Below are positions 27,035 to 35,470 of a stretch of DNA of 64,000 bases, piece by piece. The position numbers and the translations under genes were made by a program. The notes beneath the pieces are model-generated. The model was not told where the DNA came from. It did not search any database and worked only from the letters and a program-made list of their open reading frames with translations. Within the stretch, counting starts at the first letter, position 1; every line of letters starts with the position of its first letter. Source of the DNA: JAHEEL01 sp963836085 (GTDB lineage: Bacteria; Actinomycetota; Acidimicrobiia; Spongiisociales; UBA5794); the NCBI GenBank assembly GCA_963836085.1, contig CAWIHT010000014.1:310001-374000 (forward strand), given 5' to 3'.

Positions 27035-27978
27035 CAACGCTTGCCAAAGGGAAGTCCCTCCGCATGGCGTTCGGTGAGACGATCACCGAACTCGCGGAGA
27101 CCGACAAGCGACTCGTCGTCCTCGACGGCGACACCGGAAGTTCCACCTACACATCGATCTTCGAAGCCGCGCACCCGGACCGCTTCTTCCAGATGGGCAT
27201 CACCGAGCAGAACATGCTCGGCATGGCCGCCGGAATGGCGACCCTCGGGTTGGTTCCGATCGTCAGCACATTCTCGTGCTTCATCGTGTCAAGGGCCCAT
27301 GACTCGATCCGGGTCCTCATCGCGCAGCCGAAGGCCAACGTCAAGATGATGGGCGGATACGCCGGCCTGCTCGCAGGCATGACCGGCAAGACACACCTGA
27401 TGTTCGACGACATCTCAATCATGCGAGCCATGGCCAACATGACCGTCGTTGCACCCGTCGACGAGGTCGAGACCCGCAGCGCCCTCAAGGCAATCATGGA
27501 GTACGACGGTCCGGTCTACTTCCGGCTCAACCGTCCCGACACGCCGATCATCTTCGACGACGACTACGAGTTCGAACTCGGCAAGGCCGTCGTTGTTCGT
27601 GAGGGAACCGACGTGACCGTATTCTCCACCGGCACCCAGACGTCACGCGCCTTCGAGGCGGCCGAGGCACTCGCCGCTGAGGGCATCGACGTGCACCTCG
27701 TCCATGTTCCGACGGTAAAGCCACTCGACGTAGAGACCGTCGTTGCGGCTGCCAAGAAGACCGGTCTGGTCGTGACGACCGAAGAGCACACCGTGGTCGG
27801 CGGTCTTGGCGGAGCCATTGCCGAGGCGCTGGCCGTCAACGCCCCGACGCCCATGGTCATCCACGGGATCAACGACGTCTTCGGCGAGTCGGGTCCCGAC
27901 GGTCCACTCCTGGAGAAGTACGGTATCTCCTCGGAGAAGACCGCAGCAGCAATCAAAGGCGCCGTCGCCAATCGCTAG
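27031..27978 (+). CDS. Transketolase-like protein, C-terminal subunit
   Basis: A 315-aa protein with the pyrimidine-binding and C-terminal transketolase domains. KSLRMAFGETITELAET and VLDGDTGSSTYTSIF come first. FQMGITEQNMLGMAAGMATL carries the catalytic-cofactor Glu. GPVYFRLNRPDTP and VTVFSTGTQTSRAFEA follow, and the C-terminal domain has VVTTEEHTVVGGLGGAI. The GTG start at 27031 lies after GGAGG and overlaps the N-terminal subunit by 4 bp. Together the two make a complete enzyme of about 605 aa, close to 1-deoxyxylulose-synthase and transketolase length. Confidence 0.92.
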   Translation: MTTLAKGKSLRMAFGETITELAETDKRLVVLDGDTGSSTYTSIFEAAHPDRFFQMGITEQNMLGMAAGMATLGLVPIVSTFSCFIVSRAHDSIRVLIAQPKANVKMMGGYAGLLAGMTGKTHLMFDDISIMRAMANMTVVAPVDEVETRSALKAIMEYDGPVYFRLNRPDTPIIFDDDYEFELGKAVVVREGTDVTVFSTGTQTSRAFEAAEALAAEGIDVHLVHVPTVKPLDVETVVAAAKKTGLVVTTEEHTVVGGLGGAIAEALAVNAPTPMVIHGINDVFGESGPDGPLLEKYGISSEKTAAAIKGAVANR

Positions 27979-28011
27979 CCACAAACCAACGACCTCTCCG
28001 AAAGGACACCA

Positions 28012-28794
28012 ATGAGTATCGACATGTTCAAGCTGGACGGGAAGGTCGTGATGATTCCGGGCGGGAGCGGCGGCATCGGCTCCGCTCTCGCGCTGGGAGT
28101 CTGTGAGGCCGGAGCGCAGGTCGCCGTGGTCGATCGCGACGGCGACGGCCTCGAACGCTCGTGTAGTCGCATCCGTGCCGTGGGATCGGAGCCGCTCGCC
28201 GTTGCGGCCGACCTCACGACCAAAGAAGGCGCCGACCGTGCGGTTGCCGAGACCGTCGACCACTTCGGTCACGTCGACGTCATCATCAACGCTGTCGGCG
28301 GCGGAGCCGGCAAGGTGCTCTTCGACGCCCAGGACTACCCCCAGCCGGAGTGGGACTGGATCATGGAGTTGAACCTTCGCGCCACGCTGCTGCCAACCCA
28401 GGCCGCGGTCAAGGCGATGATCGAAGCAGGGAACGGCGGACGGGTGATCAACATCTCCTCGGTACGTGCGAACCTCGGCATCAATGCGGGCTACTCCGCG
28501 TACGTCGCTGCGAAGGGCGCGATCAGTTCCCTGACCCGCCAATGGGCCACGGAGTGGGCGAAGTACGGCATCACCGTCAACGCAATCGCTCCGACGTTCG
28601 TCGACACACCGCAGGTCGCGATGTTGCTCGAGGACCCGGACTTCAAGGCGGGCGTCGTCAATCGCATCCCGATCGGACGGGTCGGAGAGCCCAGCGACCT
28701 TGTCGGGCCGGTTGTGCTTTTCGCCTCAGATGCGTCATCCTTCGTGACGGGTCAGATCCTCGGAATCGACGGCGGACTGACCGCAACGCAATAG
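28012..28794 (+). CDS. Short-chain dehydrogenase/reductase
   Basis: A 260-aa NAD(P)-dependent SDR. The cofactor motif is GGSGGIGSALA near residue 13, followed by AVVDRDGDGL; the acidic Asp after the second strand favours NAD(H). NAVGGGAG stands in for the NNAG motif. The catalytic Ser lies in INISSVRANLG and the Tyr/Lys pair in SAYVAAKGA. The C-terminal FVTGQILGIDGGLT is classical SDR. It is in the cupin-transketolase operon and probably oxidises a polyol or hydroxy acid intermediate. The precise substrate is not recognisable. Confidence 0.9.
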   Translation: MSIDMFKLDGKVVMIPGGSGGIGSALALGVCEAGAQVAVVDRDGDGLERSCSRIRAVGSEPLAVAADLTTKEGADRAVAETVDHFGHVDVIINAVGGGAGKVLFDAQDYPQPEWDWIMELNLRATLLPTQAAVKAMIEAGNGGRVINISSVRANLGINAGYSAYVAAKGAISSLTRQWATEWAKYGITVNAIAPTFVDTPQVAMLLEDPDFKAGVVNRIPIGRVGEPSDLVGPVVLFASDASSFVTGQILGIDGGLTATQ

Positions 28795-28815
28795 AACGAA
28801 CAGAGAGGCCGCCCC

Positions 28816-29667
28816 ATGGAGAATGTCACACCCACCATCTTCACCGAGACCAAGGTCCGTGGATGCAACCCGAGCTTCGTCGTGACGTCAGACGGCGTCG
28901 TCATCATCGACACGCCGCAGTTGCCGACCAAGGCCGTTGAGATGCGCGAGATGGCGGAGTCCTACGGGACACTCCGCTATCTGATCAACACCGAGCATCA
29001 CGTCGACCACATCTTCGGCAATTACTACTTCAAGGGCGGCCCCACGGTCGTCCACCATCAAGGCGTCTACGACAACTTCATGGTGGTCGGCCCGGAACTC
29101 GACCCGTTTGCGTACGCCAAGGAGGCGCTGCCGACCGACGATCCGGAGGGCGAAGCGATCTTCCCCGACCGTGACGTCTACTACTCGGATCCGAACAAGG
29201 GCCAGATCGTCTTCACGGGTGATCTGACGCTTCGCGTCGGCGATCACACCTTCGAGTTGCTCCACACGCCTGGTCACACACCGGGCCAGATCGCGGTGTA
29301 CTGCCCCGAGGAGCGGGCGGTCTTCACCGGAGACACGATCTTCAGCGAGTGCCAGACATGGCTGATGACGTCGAACGTCGACGAGTGGCTCGCCGCCCTT
29401 GATCGAATCGGTGAACTCGATGTCGACTACGTCATCCCTGGACATGGCCCGATCACCACGAAGGCCTACCTCGCGACCCAGCGGGCGATGCTGATGGAGT
29501 GGAAGACGGCCGTTGCTGTCGCCGTAGCGAAGGGCTGGACGAGGGAAGAGACGGTCGAGCGAGTCGAGTTCAAGGACCGCTACCCGGTCGACATCGGCCA
29601 GGAGTACATGATGGACTACATCAACTCCTACAACGCCGGCTCCCTCTACGACAAGCTCACGTCATAG
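28816..29667 (+). CDS. Metallo-beta-lactamase-fold hydrolase
   Basis: A 283-aa MBL-fold protein. The metal-binding core reads INTEHHVDHIFGNYYF, so the first His of the usual HxHxDH is a Glu (E-H-H-V-D-H). LLHTPGHTPGQIAVY supplies the next His, AVFTGDTIFS the bridging Asp and VIPGHGPIT the last His. The C-terminal about 90 residues are helical. Family members are hydrolases of thioesters, lactones and related bonds. Operon position suggests hydrolysis of a pathway intermediate such as a lactone (inference). Confidence 0.88.
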   Translation: MENVTPTIFTETKVRGCNPSFVVTSDGVVIIDTPQLPTKAVEMREMAESYGTLRYLINTEHHVDHIFGNYYFKGGPTVVHHQGVYDNFMVVGPELDPFAYAKEALPTDDPEGEAIFPDRDVYYSDPNKGQIVFTGDLTLRVGDHTFELLHTPGHTPGQIAVYCPEERAVFTGDTIFSECQTWLMTSNVDEWLAALDRIGELDVDYVIPGHGPITTKAYLATQRAMLMEWKTAVAVAVAKGWTREETVERVEFKDRYPVDIGQEYMMDYINSYNAGSLYDKLTS

Positions 29668-29675
29668 GGCCTGAG

Positions 29676-30887
29676 GTGGCCGGGGAGACTTCCTCCCCCA
29701 CCGTGGCATGGCGCGGGGTGACGCCCGCGCTCGTGGCAACGATCGTCGCCATGCTGCCGAGCTTCCTGACCGCCGCGCTCATCGTTCAGATCGGCGATGA
29801 CACCGGCCTGACGGTGACCGGGCTCGGCGCCGTCATCAGCCTGTTCTTCGGTAGTGCGGCGCTGGTGTCTCCGGCGGCCGGTCGCCTCTCGGAGCGGGTG
29901 GGGTGGGCGAACGGCCTCCGGACCTCAACGCTGCTCTCCGCCGTCGCACTCGGCGCGATCGGACTCCTCGGTAGCTCGGTCGCCATCATCGGGATCTCGC
30001 TCGCCATCGCGGGCGTCGGGAGTTCGCTCACACAGACGGCCTCCAACCACACGATCGCGCGATGCGTCGTCCCGCGTCGACACGGCTGGGTGCTCGGGAT
30101 CAAGCATGCCTGCGTGCCGGCAGCGATGTTCATTGCCGGTCTCGCCGTTCCGACCGTCGCTCTGACCATTGGCTGGCGTTGGGCATTCGCCGTCGCCGCG
30201 GTTCTGGCACTCGCGACCACAGCGTCCATCCCACGGCACGAGGGTTCGCACACGCTCACACCCCCACCGACGAGGGCCGGCAGAGCTGTCGGGAGGCCAA
30301 CAACTCCGCAGCACCTGCTGGTCGTGCTCGCGGTTGCGGTCGGCCTCGGCATCGGTGCGCTCGATCCGCTCGGATCGTTCTTCGTCAGCTACTCGGTCTC
30401 GATCGGCGTTGAGGAACAGATCGCAGGCATCCTTCTGTCAATCGGTGGACTCTGCGGGATCATCGCCCGCCTCGTAGCCGGACGGCTCATCGACCGGATG
30501 GCCCAGGCCGACTTCACGGTGATCGCCTCGATGATGGTGGCGGGCGCGCTCGGCATCGTCATCTTGAACCTCGGCGGCTACCCGGGCCTCCTCATCGGAG
30601 CACTGATCGGCTTCACCGCAGGCTGGGGCTGGTCGGGGATCTTCACGTTCGCGGTGGTGAAGGACAACCCGGACGCACCCGCCGCTGCGTGGGGCGTTGC
30701 CCAGACCGGGAAGTTCCTCGGCGCCGCCGTCGGGCCGCTCGTGTTCGGCGTGGTCGCAGACCGGATCTCGTTCGACGCGGCGTTCTGGATGTCCACGGTT
30801 GCCCTCCTCGCCGCCGCCGGGCTGATCCTCTACGTGAGGAGTCAACGGCCTGCGATCCCTACGCCGCAGCCTGGGTCCGCTCTCTGA
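29676..30887 (+). CDS. MFS transporter
   Basis: A 403-aa major-facilitator protein with twelve hydrophobic segments, started at the GTG at 29676 just after the MBL gene; the frame upstream is antisense to nothing and overlaps that gene. The RLSERVGWANGLRTST loop between helices 2 and 3 and RLVAGRLIDRMAQADF in the second half are MFS loop motifs. It is clearly related to the convergent MFS gene at 30859-32061: both contain GWGWSG(I/L)FTFAVV and GAA-GP-(V/L)FG. Likely imports or exports a metabolite of this operon. Confidence 0.88.
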   Translation: MAGETSSPTVAWRGVTPALVATIVAMLPSFLTAALIVQIGDDTGLTVTGLGAVISLFFGSAALVSPAAGRLSERVGWANGLRTSTLLSAVALGAIGLLGSSVAIIGISLAIAGVGSSLTQTASNHTIARCVVPRRHGWVLGIKHACVPAAMFIAGLAVPTVALTIGWRWAFAVAAVLALATTASIPRHEGSHTLTPPPTRAGRAVGRPTTPQHLLVVLAVAVGLGIGALDPLGSFFVSYSVSIGVEEQIAGILLSIGGLCGIIARLVAGRLIDRMAQADFTVIASMMVAGALGIVILNLGGYPGLLIGALIGFTAGWGWSGIFTFAVVKDNPDAPAAAWGVAQTGKFLGAAVGPLVFGVVADRISFDAAFWMSTVALLAAAGLILYVRSQRPAIPTPQPGSAL

Positions 30888-32061
30888 GCAGCGCCACCGT
30901 CATCAGGACCGCACCGAGGGCGAGGGCGGCGCTCATGATGACCCATGCGGCGGTGAACGATGCCTCCGCCACCAGACCGAACAACGCGGGGCCGGCTGCG
31001 GCACCGACGTAGATCCCAGTCATCGTGATCCCGGTCGCTGCGGCGGGAGCAGCAGGGTTCCGGCGGACGACGGCGAAGGTGAACAACCCGGACCAGCCCC
31101 AGCCGAACGTGAAGGCAACCAGCGAGCCAACAACAATGGCCGGATCGGATCCGATGGCGAGCAGCGCCATACCCGCTGCGCCGAGGGCGAGGAACGTGGC
31201 GACCGTTGCCAGACCACCGGCCGTGCGTCGGTCGATCAACCACCCCATGATGAGGCGCGTGATGATGCCGAGCACGCTTCCGGCTGCGAGCAGGATTCCG
31301 GCCGCGCCCTCTCCGAAACCGACCTCGACCGCATAGGGGACGAGGAACGTGGCGAGTGCATCCATTCCGAATATCCCGAGCCCCGCGCCGATCGCCATCA
31401 GGACGAGGAGCGACATCGGTGAACTCCGAACCACTGGCGCGTCGCTCTTCTTCGACTCGTCACGCGCAACCTCATACGACTGAGGTGAACGCGGAACGAG
31501 AAGCACGGCCACAAGGGCGAGGCCCGCACACAACACGTAGACCCACTGCCATCCGAGCGGGATCGCCACAATGGGGAGAGCAAGTCCGGCAATGGCAGTC
31601 GCCGCCGGAATCGCCCCATGCTTGAACCCGTAAGCCAAGCCCTGGTGCCGAACGACCGTGGTTCTCGCGATGCCGAGGTTCACGGCCGGGTGGGCGAGCG
31701 CAAGGAAGAGTCCCCCGATGACCGTCACAACCCCGAGCATCGGCACCGACTGCCCGAGGAGCGGGGTCAGCAGCAGCGTTGTGGCTGCGCCAAGGGCGGC
31801 GATCCGCATCGCCGGAGCCCAGTCCAGGCGTTCGACCAGCCGACCGAGACGCGACGAGGCGAGGGCCGACATGCCGAAGAACGCCCCCACGATCAGACCG
31901 ACGCCGGCCTCAGCGATGCCAAGAGAGTCGGACAGTTGGACGGCGAGCGCACCGGGGAGAAAGCCGGGGAGAATGGCGACCGTGATCGTGATGATCGAGG
32001 CAGCGATCACCCTCCACTGGATGGCTGGTCCGATGGTCGATGGAGTCAGAGGCACGGCCAT
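30859..32061 (-). CDS. MFS transporter (paralogue of the preceding gene)
   Basis: A 400-aa twelve-helix MFS protein. GRLVERLDWAPAMRIAA forms the loop after helix 2 and RLIMGWLIDRRTAGGLATV the mid-protein loop. GWGWSGLFTFAVVRRNPAAP matches the neighbouring MFS protein almost residue for residue. The two genes converge and their 3' ends overlap by 29 bp, which suggests an inverted duplication followed by divergence. Its start lies 82 bp from operator site 2, which it shares with the divergent E1 alpha gene. Confidence 0.88.
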   Translation of the reverse strand: MAVPLTPSTIGPAIQWRVIAASIITITVAILPGFLPGALAVQLSDSLGIAEAGVGLIVGAFFGMSALASSRLGRLVERLDWAPAMRIAALGAATTLLLTPLLGQSVPMLGVVTVIGGLFLALAHPAVNLGIARTTVVRHQGLAYGFKHGAIPAATAIAGLALPIVAIPLGWQWVYVLCAGLALVAVLLVPRSPQSYEVARDESKKSDAPVVRSSPMSLLVLMAIGAGLGIFGMDALATFLVPYAVEVGFGEGAAGILLAAGSVLGIITRLIMGWLIDRRTAGGLATVATFLALGAAGMALLAIGSDPAIVVGSLVAFTFGWGWSGLFTFAVVRRNPAAPAAATGITMTGIYVGAAAGPALFGLVAEASFTAAWVIMSAALALGAVLMTVALLRERTQAAA

Positions 32062-32142
32062 GTCTGCTTCAGGCTCCGACCGGGCAAGAGACTGGCTGGG
32101 ACACGCGGAATAGACCTCTCGCCGGCGGTGCGACTAATCTTC

Positions 32143-32155
32143 GATAATCGATGAT
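32143..32155 (+). promoter_or_regulatory. Palindromic operator, site 2 (GATAATCGATGAT)
   Basis: Identical over 13 bp to site 1, with TTC in front. It lies in the 181-bp gap between two divergent genes, 82 bp from the MFS start and 88 bp from the E1 alpha start, so one bound dimer could control both units. Confidence 0.8.
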
Positions 32156-32242
32156 ACGGATTCGGCCAGCCAAACACCAACGGAAGGGCCTGCGGATGCG
32201 GGCGCTCCAAGGCTCCCCCGCCGCCAGCCCGAGGAGGCGTCC

Positions 32243-33250
32243 ATGAACGATATTCGCGGTTCACGACCCGAGATTGCAGACTCCGTCCGCCTGGACATGT
32301 ACTCCGCCATGGTGCGGGCCCGGGTCTTCGAGAAGCGCACATACGACCTCTTCATGAGCGGACTCGTCAAGGGGACCACCCACCTTGGAACGGGCCAGGA
32401 GGCCGTCGCAGCGGGATTCGCCACCGCTATGCGCGACGACGACATGGTCTTCTGCACGTATCGGGGCCACAACCACACCCTCCTTCGCGGTGCCCCCATG
32501 GACTCGCTCATGGGTGAACTCCTCGGGCGCGAGAGCGGGTGCTGCGGGGGCAAGGGCGGATCGATGCACCTGACCGACGTCGAGCAGTACGCCATGGGCT
32601 CGTATGCCATCGTCGGGGCGCACCTCCCCGTCGCGGCCGGTACGGCCTGGGCGTCGCAGGAGCGGGGAACCGGGCAGGTGACCGTCTGCTTCTTCGGTGA
32701 CGGCACCACCAACATCGGCGCCTTCCACGAGTCCCTCAACATGGCGGCCGTGTGGGGACTCCCCGTCGTCTACGTGTGCGAGAACAACCTCTATATGGAA
32801 TACACGCCGATCTCGTCGGTCACAGCCGTACCGAATCCGGCCGCTGACCGCGCAGCGTCCTACGGACTCGACCGAATCATCGTGGACGGCAACGACGCGG
32901 ACGCCGTGTATCGGACAGCCCTCGCCGCCCTCGGTCGGGCCCGCGCGGGCGACGGACCGTCTCTCATCGAGGCCCAGACCTACCGCCACCACGGACACTC
33001 AAGAGCCGACCCTGGCAAGTACCGCCCCGACGAAGAGGTCGCGGCCTGGATGAACAAGGATCCTCTGGTGATCTACCGGGATCGGCTCGAGGGCATGGGC
33101 TTCGCAGCTTCCGATCTCGATCGCGTCGAGGAGGAAGCCAGGGCCGAAATCGACGCCGCCACCGAGGCCGCAAAGGCGTCGCCCGAACCTGGCGAAGCGG
33201 TCCTGATGACCGATCTGTGGGCCGATGGAGGTTCCTCATGGCGACGCTGA
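32243..33250 (+). CDS. Thiamine-dependent dehydrogenase E1 component, alpha subunit (pyruvate/acetoin type)
   Basis: A 335-aa E1 alpha protein. MVRARVFEKRTYDLFMSG and the GTTHLGTGQEAVAAGFA block open it, HNHTLLRGAPMDSLMGELLG and GKGGSMHLTD follow, and the thiamine diphosphate motif is GDGTTNIGAFHESLNMAAVW-type ending in ENNLY. YRHHGHSRADP is the phosphorylation-loop region. GAGGAGG precedes the ATG. With the next gene it forms an alpha2-beta2 E1 that decarboxylates a 2-oxo acid or cleaves acetoin-like compounds. No E2 or E3 gene is in the window. Confidence 0.92.
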   Translation: MNDIRGSRPEIADSVRLDMYSAMVRARVFEKRTYDLFMSGLVKGTTHLGTGQEAVAAGFATAMRDDDMVFCTYRGHNHTLLRGAPMDSLMGELLGRESGCCGGKGGSMHLTDVEQYAMGSYAIVGAHLPVAAGTAWASQERGTGQVTVCFFGDGTTNIGAFHESLNMAAVWGLPVVYVCENNLYMEYTPISSVTAVPNPAADRAASYGLDRIIVDGNDADAVYRTALAALGRARAGDGPSLIEAQTYRHHGHSRADPGKYRPDEEVAAWMNKDPLVIYRDRLEGMGFAASDLDRVEEEARAEIDAATEAAKASPEPGEAVLMTDLWADGGSSWRR

Positions 33251-34212
33251 CCTACCGAGAAGCCGTTGCGCGGGGTATTGCGCAGGAGATGGCGCGCGAC
33301 GATCGCGTACTCCTCATCGGCGAAGATGTCGCAGAGGCCGGCGGGGTCTTCAAGACCACGCAGGGACTGCGTGAGCAATTCGGCCCACGCCGGGTTCGCG
33401 ACACCCCGATCTCTGAGGAGGCCATCACCGGCATGGTGATGGGCGCCGCGATGAACGGTCTCCGTCCGATCGGCGAGATCATGTTCAGCGACTTCCTCGC
33501 TACCTGCTGGGACATCGTGGTCAACCAGATCGCCAAGACCCGCTACATGACCGGCGGGCAGGTTGAACTGCCTCTCGTTCTGCGTTCTGCCAACGGTGGG
33601 GGCGCGAGGTTCGGGGGACAGCACTCACAGAGCATCGAGAACTGGGCGATGGCGATCCCTGGCCTCAAGGTGGTCGCCCCGTCCAGTCCGATCGATGTGG
33701 TTGGCCTCATGGCGGCCTCGATCCGGGATCAAGACCCCGTGGTCTTCCTGGAGCACAAGGCGCTCTTTGCGACCAAGGGCGAAGTACCGGACGGCGAAAT
33801 CGTTGACACCCTCGGCACGGCAAGGACCCTTCGACAAGGCGACAATGCCACGATCGTGGCGCTCGCCGCGATGGTGCCGAAGGCAGTTGAGGCGGCCGAG
33901 ATCCTGGCCGCGGAAGGGATCAACGCGGAGGTCATCGACCCTCGCACCCTGGTCCCCCTCGATGTCACCGCGATTGCGACGTCGGTCTCGAAGACCGGTC
34001 GCTTGTTCACCGTCGAGGAGAACCCCCGTCTGTGCGGTTGGGGCGCCGAAGTGTCGTCGATCGTCGCAGAAGAATGCTTCTGGGATCTCGACGGCCCGAT
34101 CGTCCGAATAACGACCCCCCACATCCCCCTCCCCGCGGCAGACGCCATCGAAGACCTGGCCATCCCGTCCGTAAACCGAATCGTAGAGACCGTCAGAACC
34201 TCGATGCAGTAG
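33238..34212 (+). CDS. Thiamine-dependent dehydrogenase E1 component, beta subunit
   Basis: A 324-aa E1 beta protein, start ATG at 33238 with GGAGG 6 nt upstream, overlapping the alpha gene by 13 bp. Conserved blocks are TYREAVARGIAQEMARD, LLIGEDVAEAGGVFKTT, DTPISEEAITGMVMGAAMNG, FSDFLATCWDIVVNQIAK, GGGARFGGQHSQSIENW and DPRTLVPLDVTAIATSV. These fit pyruvate or acetoin dehydrogenase beta subunits. The gene ends near a REP-like element that separates it from the convergent endonuclease gene. Confidence 0.92.
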   Translation: MATLTYREAVARGIAQEMARDDRVLLIGEDVAEAGGVFKTTQGLREQFGPRRVRDTPISEEAITGMVMGAAMNGLRPIGEIMFSDFLATCWDIVVNQIAKTRYMTGGQVELPLVLRSANGGGARFGGQHSQSIENWAMAIPGLKVVAPSSPIDVVGLMAASIRDQDPVVFLEHKALFATKGEVPDGEIVDTLGTARTLRQGDNATIVALAAMVPKAVEAAEILAAEGINAEVIDPRTLVPLDVTAIATSVSKTGRLFTVEENPRLCGWGAEVSSIVAEECFWDLDGPIVRITTPHIPLPAADAIEDLAIPSVNRIVETVRTSMQ

Positions 34213-34259
34213 GCGCCTGATCTTCGCCTCTGCCGTGTGTGTTGCCTCGGGCGTGTACG

Positions 34260-34330
34260 TCTTCGCCTCTCCCACGCAGTGGGCGAGGCGCGAGCACCGG
34301 CCGCCAGGCCGGAGCGCAGCGGAGGGGGCT
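34260..34330 (+). repeat. REP-like palindromic element, copy 2
   Basis: Forward-orientation copy with two hairpins: CGCCTC-CCCAC/GTGGG-GAGGCG around GCA and CCGGCC/GGCCGG around GCCA, ending GGAGGGGGCT. It lies between the convergent E1 beta and DUF559 genes, 4 bp from the DUF559 stop codon, and may also limit read-through. Confidence 0.8.
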
Positions 34331-34334
34331 GTCC

Positions 34335-34718
34335 TCAGCGTTCTCGATTGAGTGGGTCCGGCACGGACGCCGGGTCTTCAAGAGCACGGGCAATGAGATG
34401 GAGCGTGTCGTCCATCTGATCGAGGACGTAGTCGTCCCAGAAGCGCAGCACGAACCATCCGTTGCGTCGGAACCAGAGGTCTCGACCTCGGTCCCGCTCG
34501 CGTTGCTTGTCGGTGTGCGTGTCGCCGTCGACCTCCACGATGAGCCGGGCTGAGAGACACGCAAAGTCCGCGATGAACGGCCCGATCGGCTCCTGGCGCC
34601 GGAACCTGACTCCCATGTGCTTGCGCCTCAGGTGATACCACAGACGATCCTCAGCAACCGTCGGATCCGCCCGCATCTCTCGCGCAAACCGCAGCGTTCT
34701 CCGCTCCCGATAGGCCAT
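34335..34718 (-). CDS. DUF559 endonuclease-domain protein
   Basis: A 127-aa protein of the DUF559 group, a PD-(D/E)XK-like fold related to very-short-patch repair nucleases. The family pattern is complete: RTLRFAREMRADPTVAEDRL, WYHLRRKHMGVRFRRQEPIG, FIADFACLSARLIVEVDGDTH (with the catalytic D-x(n)-E-V-D), then DLWFRRNGWFVLRFWDDYVL. It has no relation to the metabolic genes around it. REP-like copies flank it at both ends: copy 2 is 4 bp past its stop and the 186-bp array begins 54 bp before its start, which suggests they arrived or spread together. Confidence 0.88.
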   Translation of the reverse strand: MAYRERRTLRFAREMRADPTVAEDRLWYHLRRKHMGVRFRRQEPIGPFIADFACLSARLIVEVDGDTHTDKQRERDRGRDLWFRRNGWFVLRFWDDYVLDQMDDTLHLIARALEDPASVPDPLNRER

Positions 34719-34772
34719 GAACGAGTCGTACCGCGTCCGTACTCCCCATTCAAGACCCGTGAAAGCCGGAGG

Positions 34773-35470
34773 CCCCCTCTGCGATCGAGCAGCCGCTCGA
34801 TCGCGTCTCCCCCACCTGACGGCGGTGGAGACGAAGACCTGTCTTGGCCTCTCCCACGCCGTGGGGGAGGCGCGAGCACCGGCCGCCAGGCCGGAGCGCA
34901 GCAGAGGGGGCTCACGGGGATTGAATCACCAAGATGTGGTCTCGCGTGTGGCGAGATGCCCCCTCTGCGATCGAGCAGCCGCTCGATCGCGTCTCCCCCA
35001 CCTGACGGCGGTGGAGACGAAGACCTGTCTTGGCCTCTCCCACGCCGTGGGGGAGGCGCGAGCACCGGCCGCCAGGCCGGAGCGCAGCAGAGGGGGCTCA
35101 CGGGGATTGAATCACCAAGATGTGGTCTCGCGTGTGGCGAGATGCCCCCTCTGCGATCGAGCAGCCGCTCGATCGCGTCTCCCCCACCTGACGGCGGTGG
35201 AGACGAAGACCTGTCTTGGCCTCTCCCACGCCGTGGGGGAGGCGCGAGCACCGGCCGCCAGGCCGGAGCGCAGCAGAGGGGGCTCACGGGGATTGAATCA
35301 CCAAGATGTGGTCTCGCGTGTGGCGAGATGCCCCCTCTGCGATCGAGCAGCCGCTCGATCGCGTCTCCCCCACCTGACGGCGGTGGAGACGAAGACCTGT
35401 CTTGGCCTCTCCCACGCCGTGGGGGAGGCGCGAGCACCGGCCGCCAGGCCGGAGCGCAGCGGAGGGGGCT
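34773..35470 (+). repeat. Tandem array of four 186-bp units built from REP-like elements
   Basis: The unit start CCCCCTCTGCGATCGAGCAG occurs at 34773, 34959, 35145 and 35331, exactly 186 bp apart, and the units look identical apart from the truncated end of the last. Each unit holds an inverted GCGATCGAG/CTCGATCGC palindrome, a CTCCCCCACC/GGTGGAG hairpin, then a forward REP-like copy (CCTCTCCCACGC to GCAGAGGGGGCT). A spacer TCACGGGGATTGAATCACC follows, with AAGATGTGGTCTCG. The last unit ends GCGGAGGGGGCT against the cupin stop. Long false frames across it arise because 186 is a multiple of 3. Confidence 0.93.

Noticed and set aside
34773..35470. A CRISPR array
   Set aside because: Repeats are 186 bp and identical throughout with no unique spacers, and no cas gene is present.
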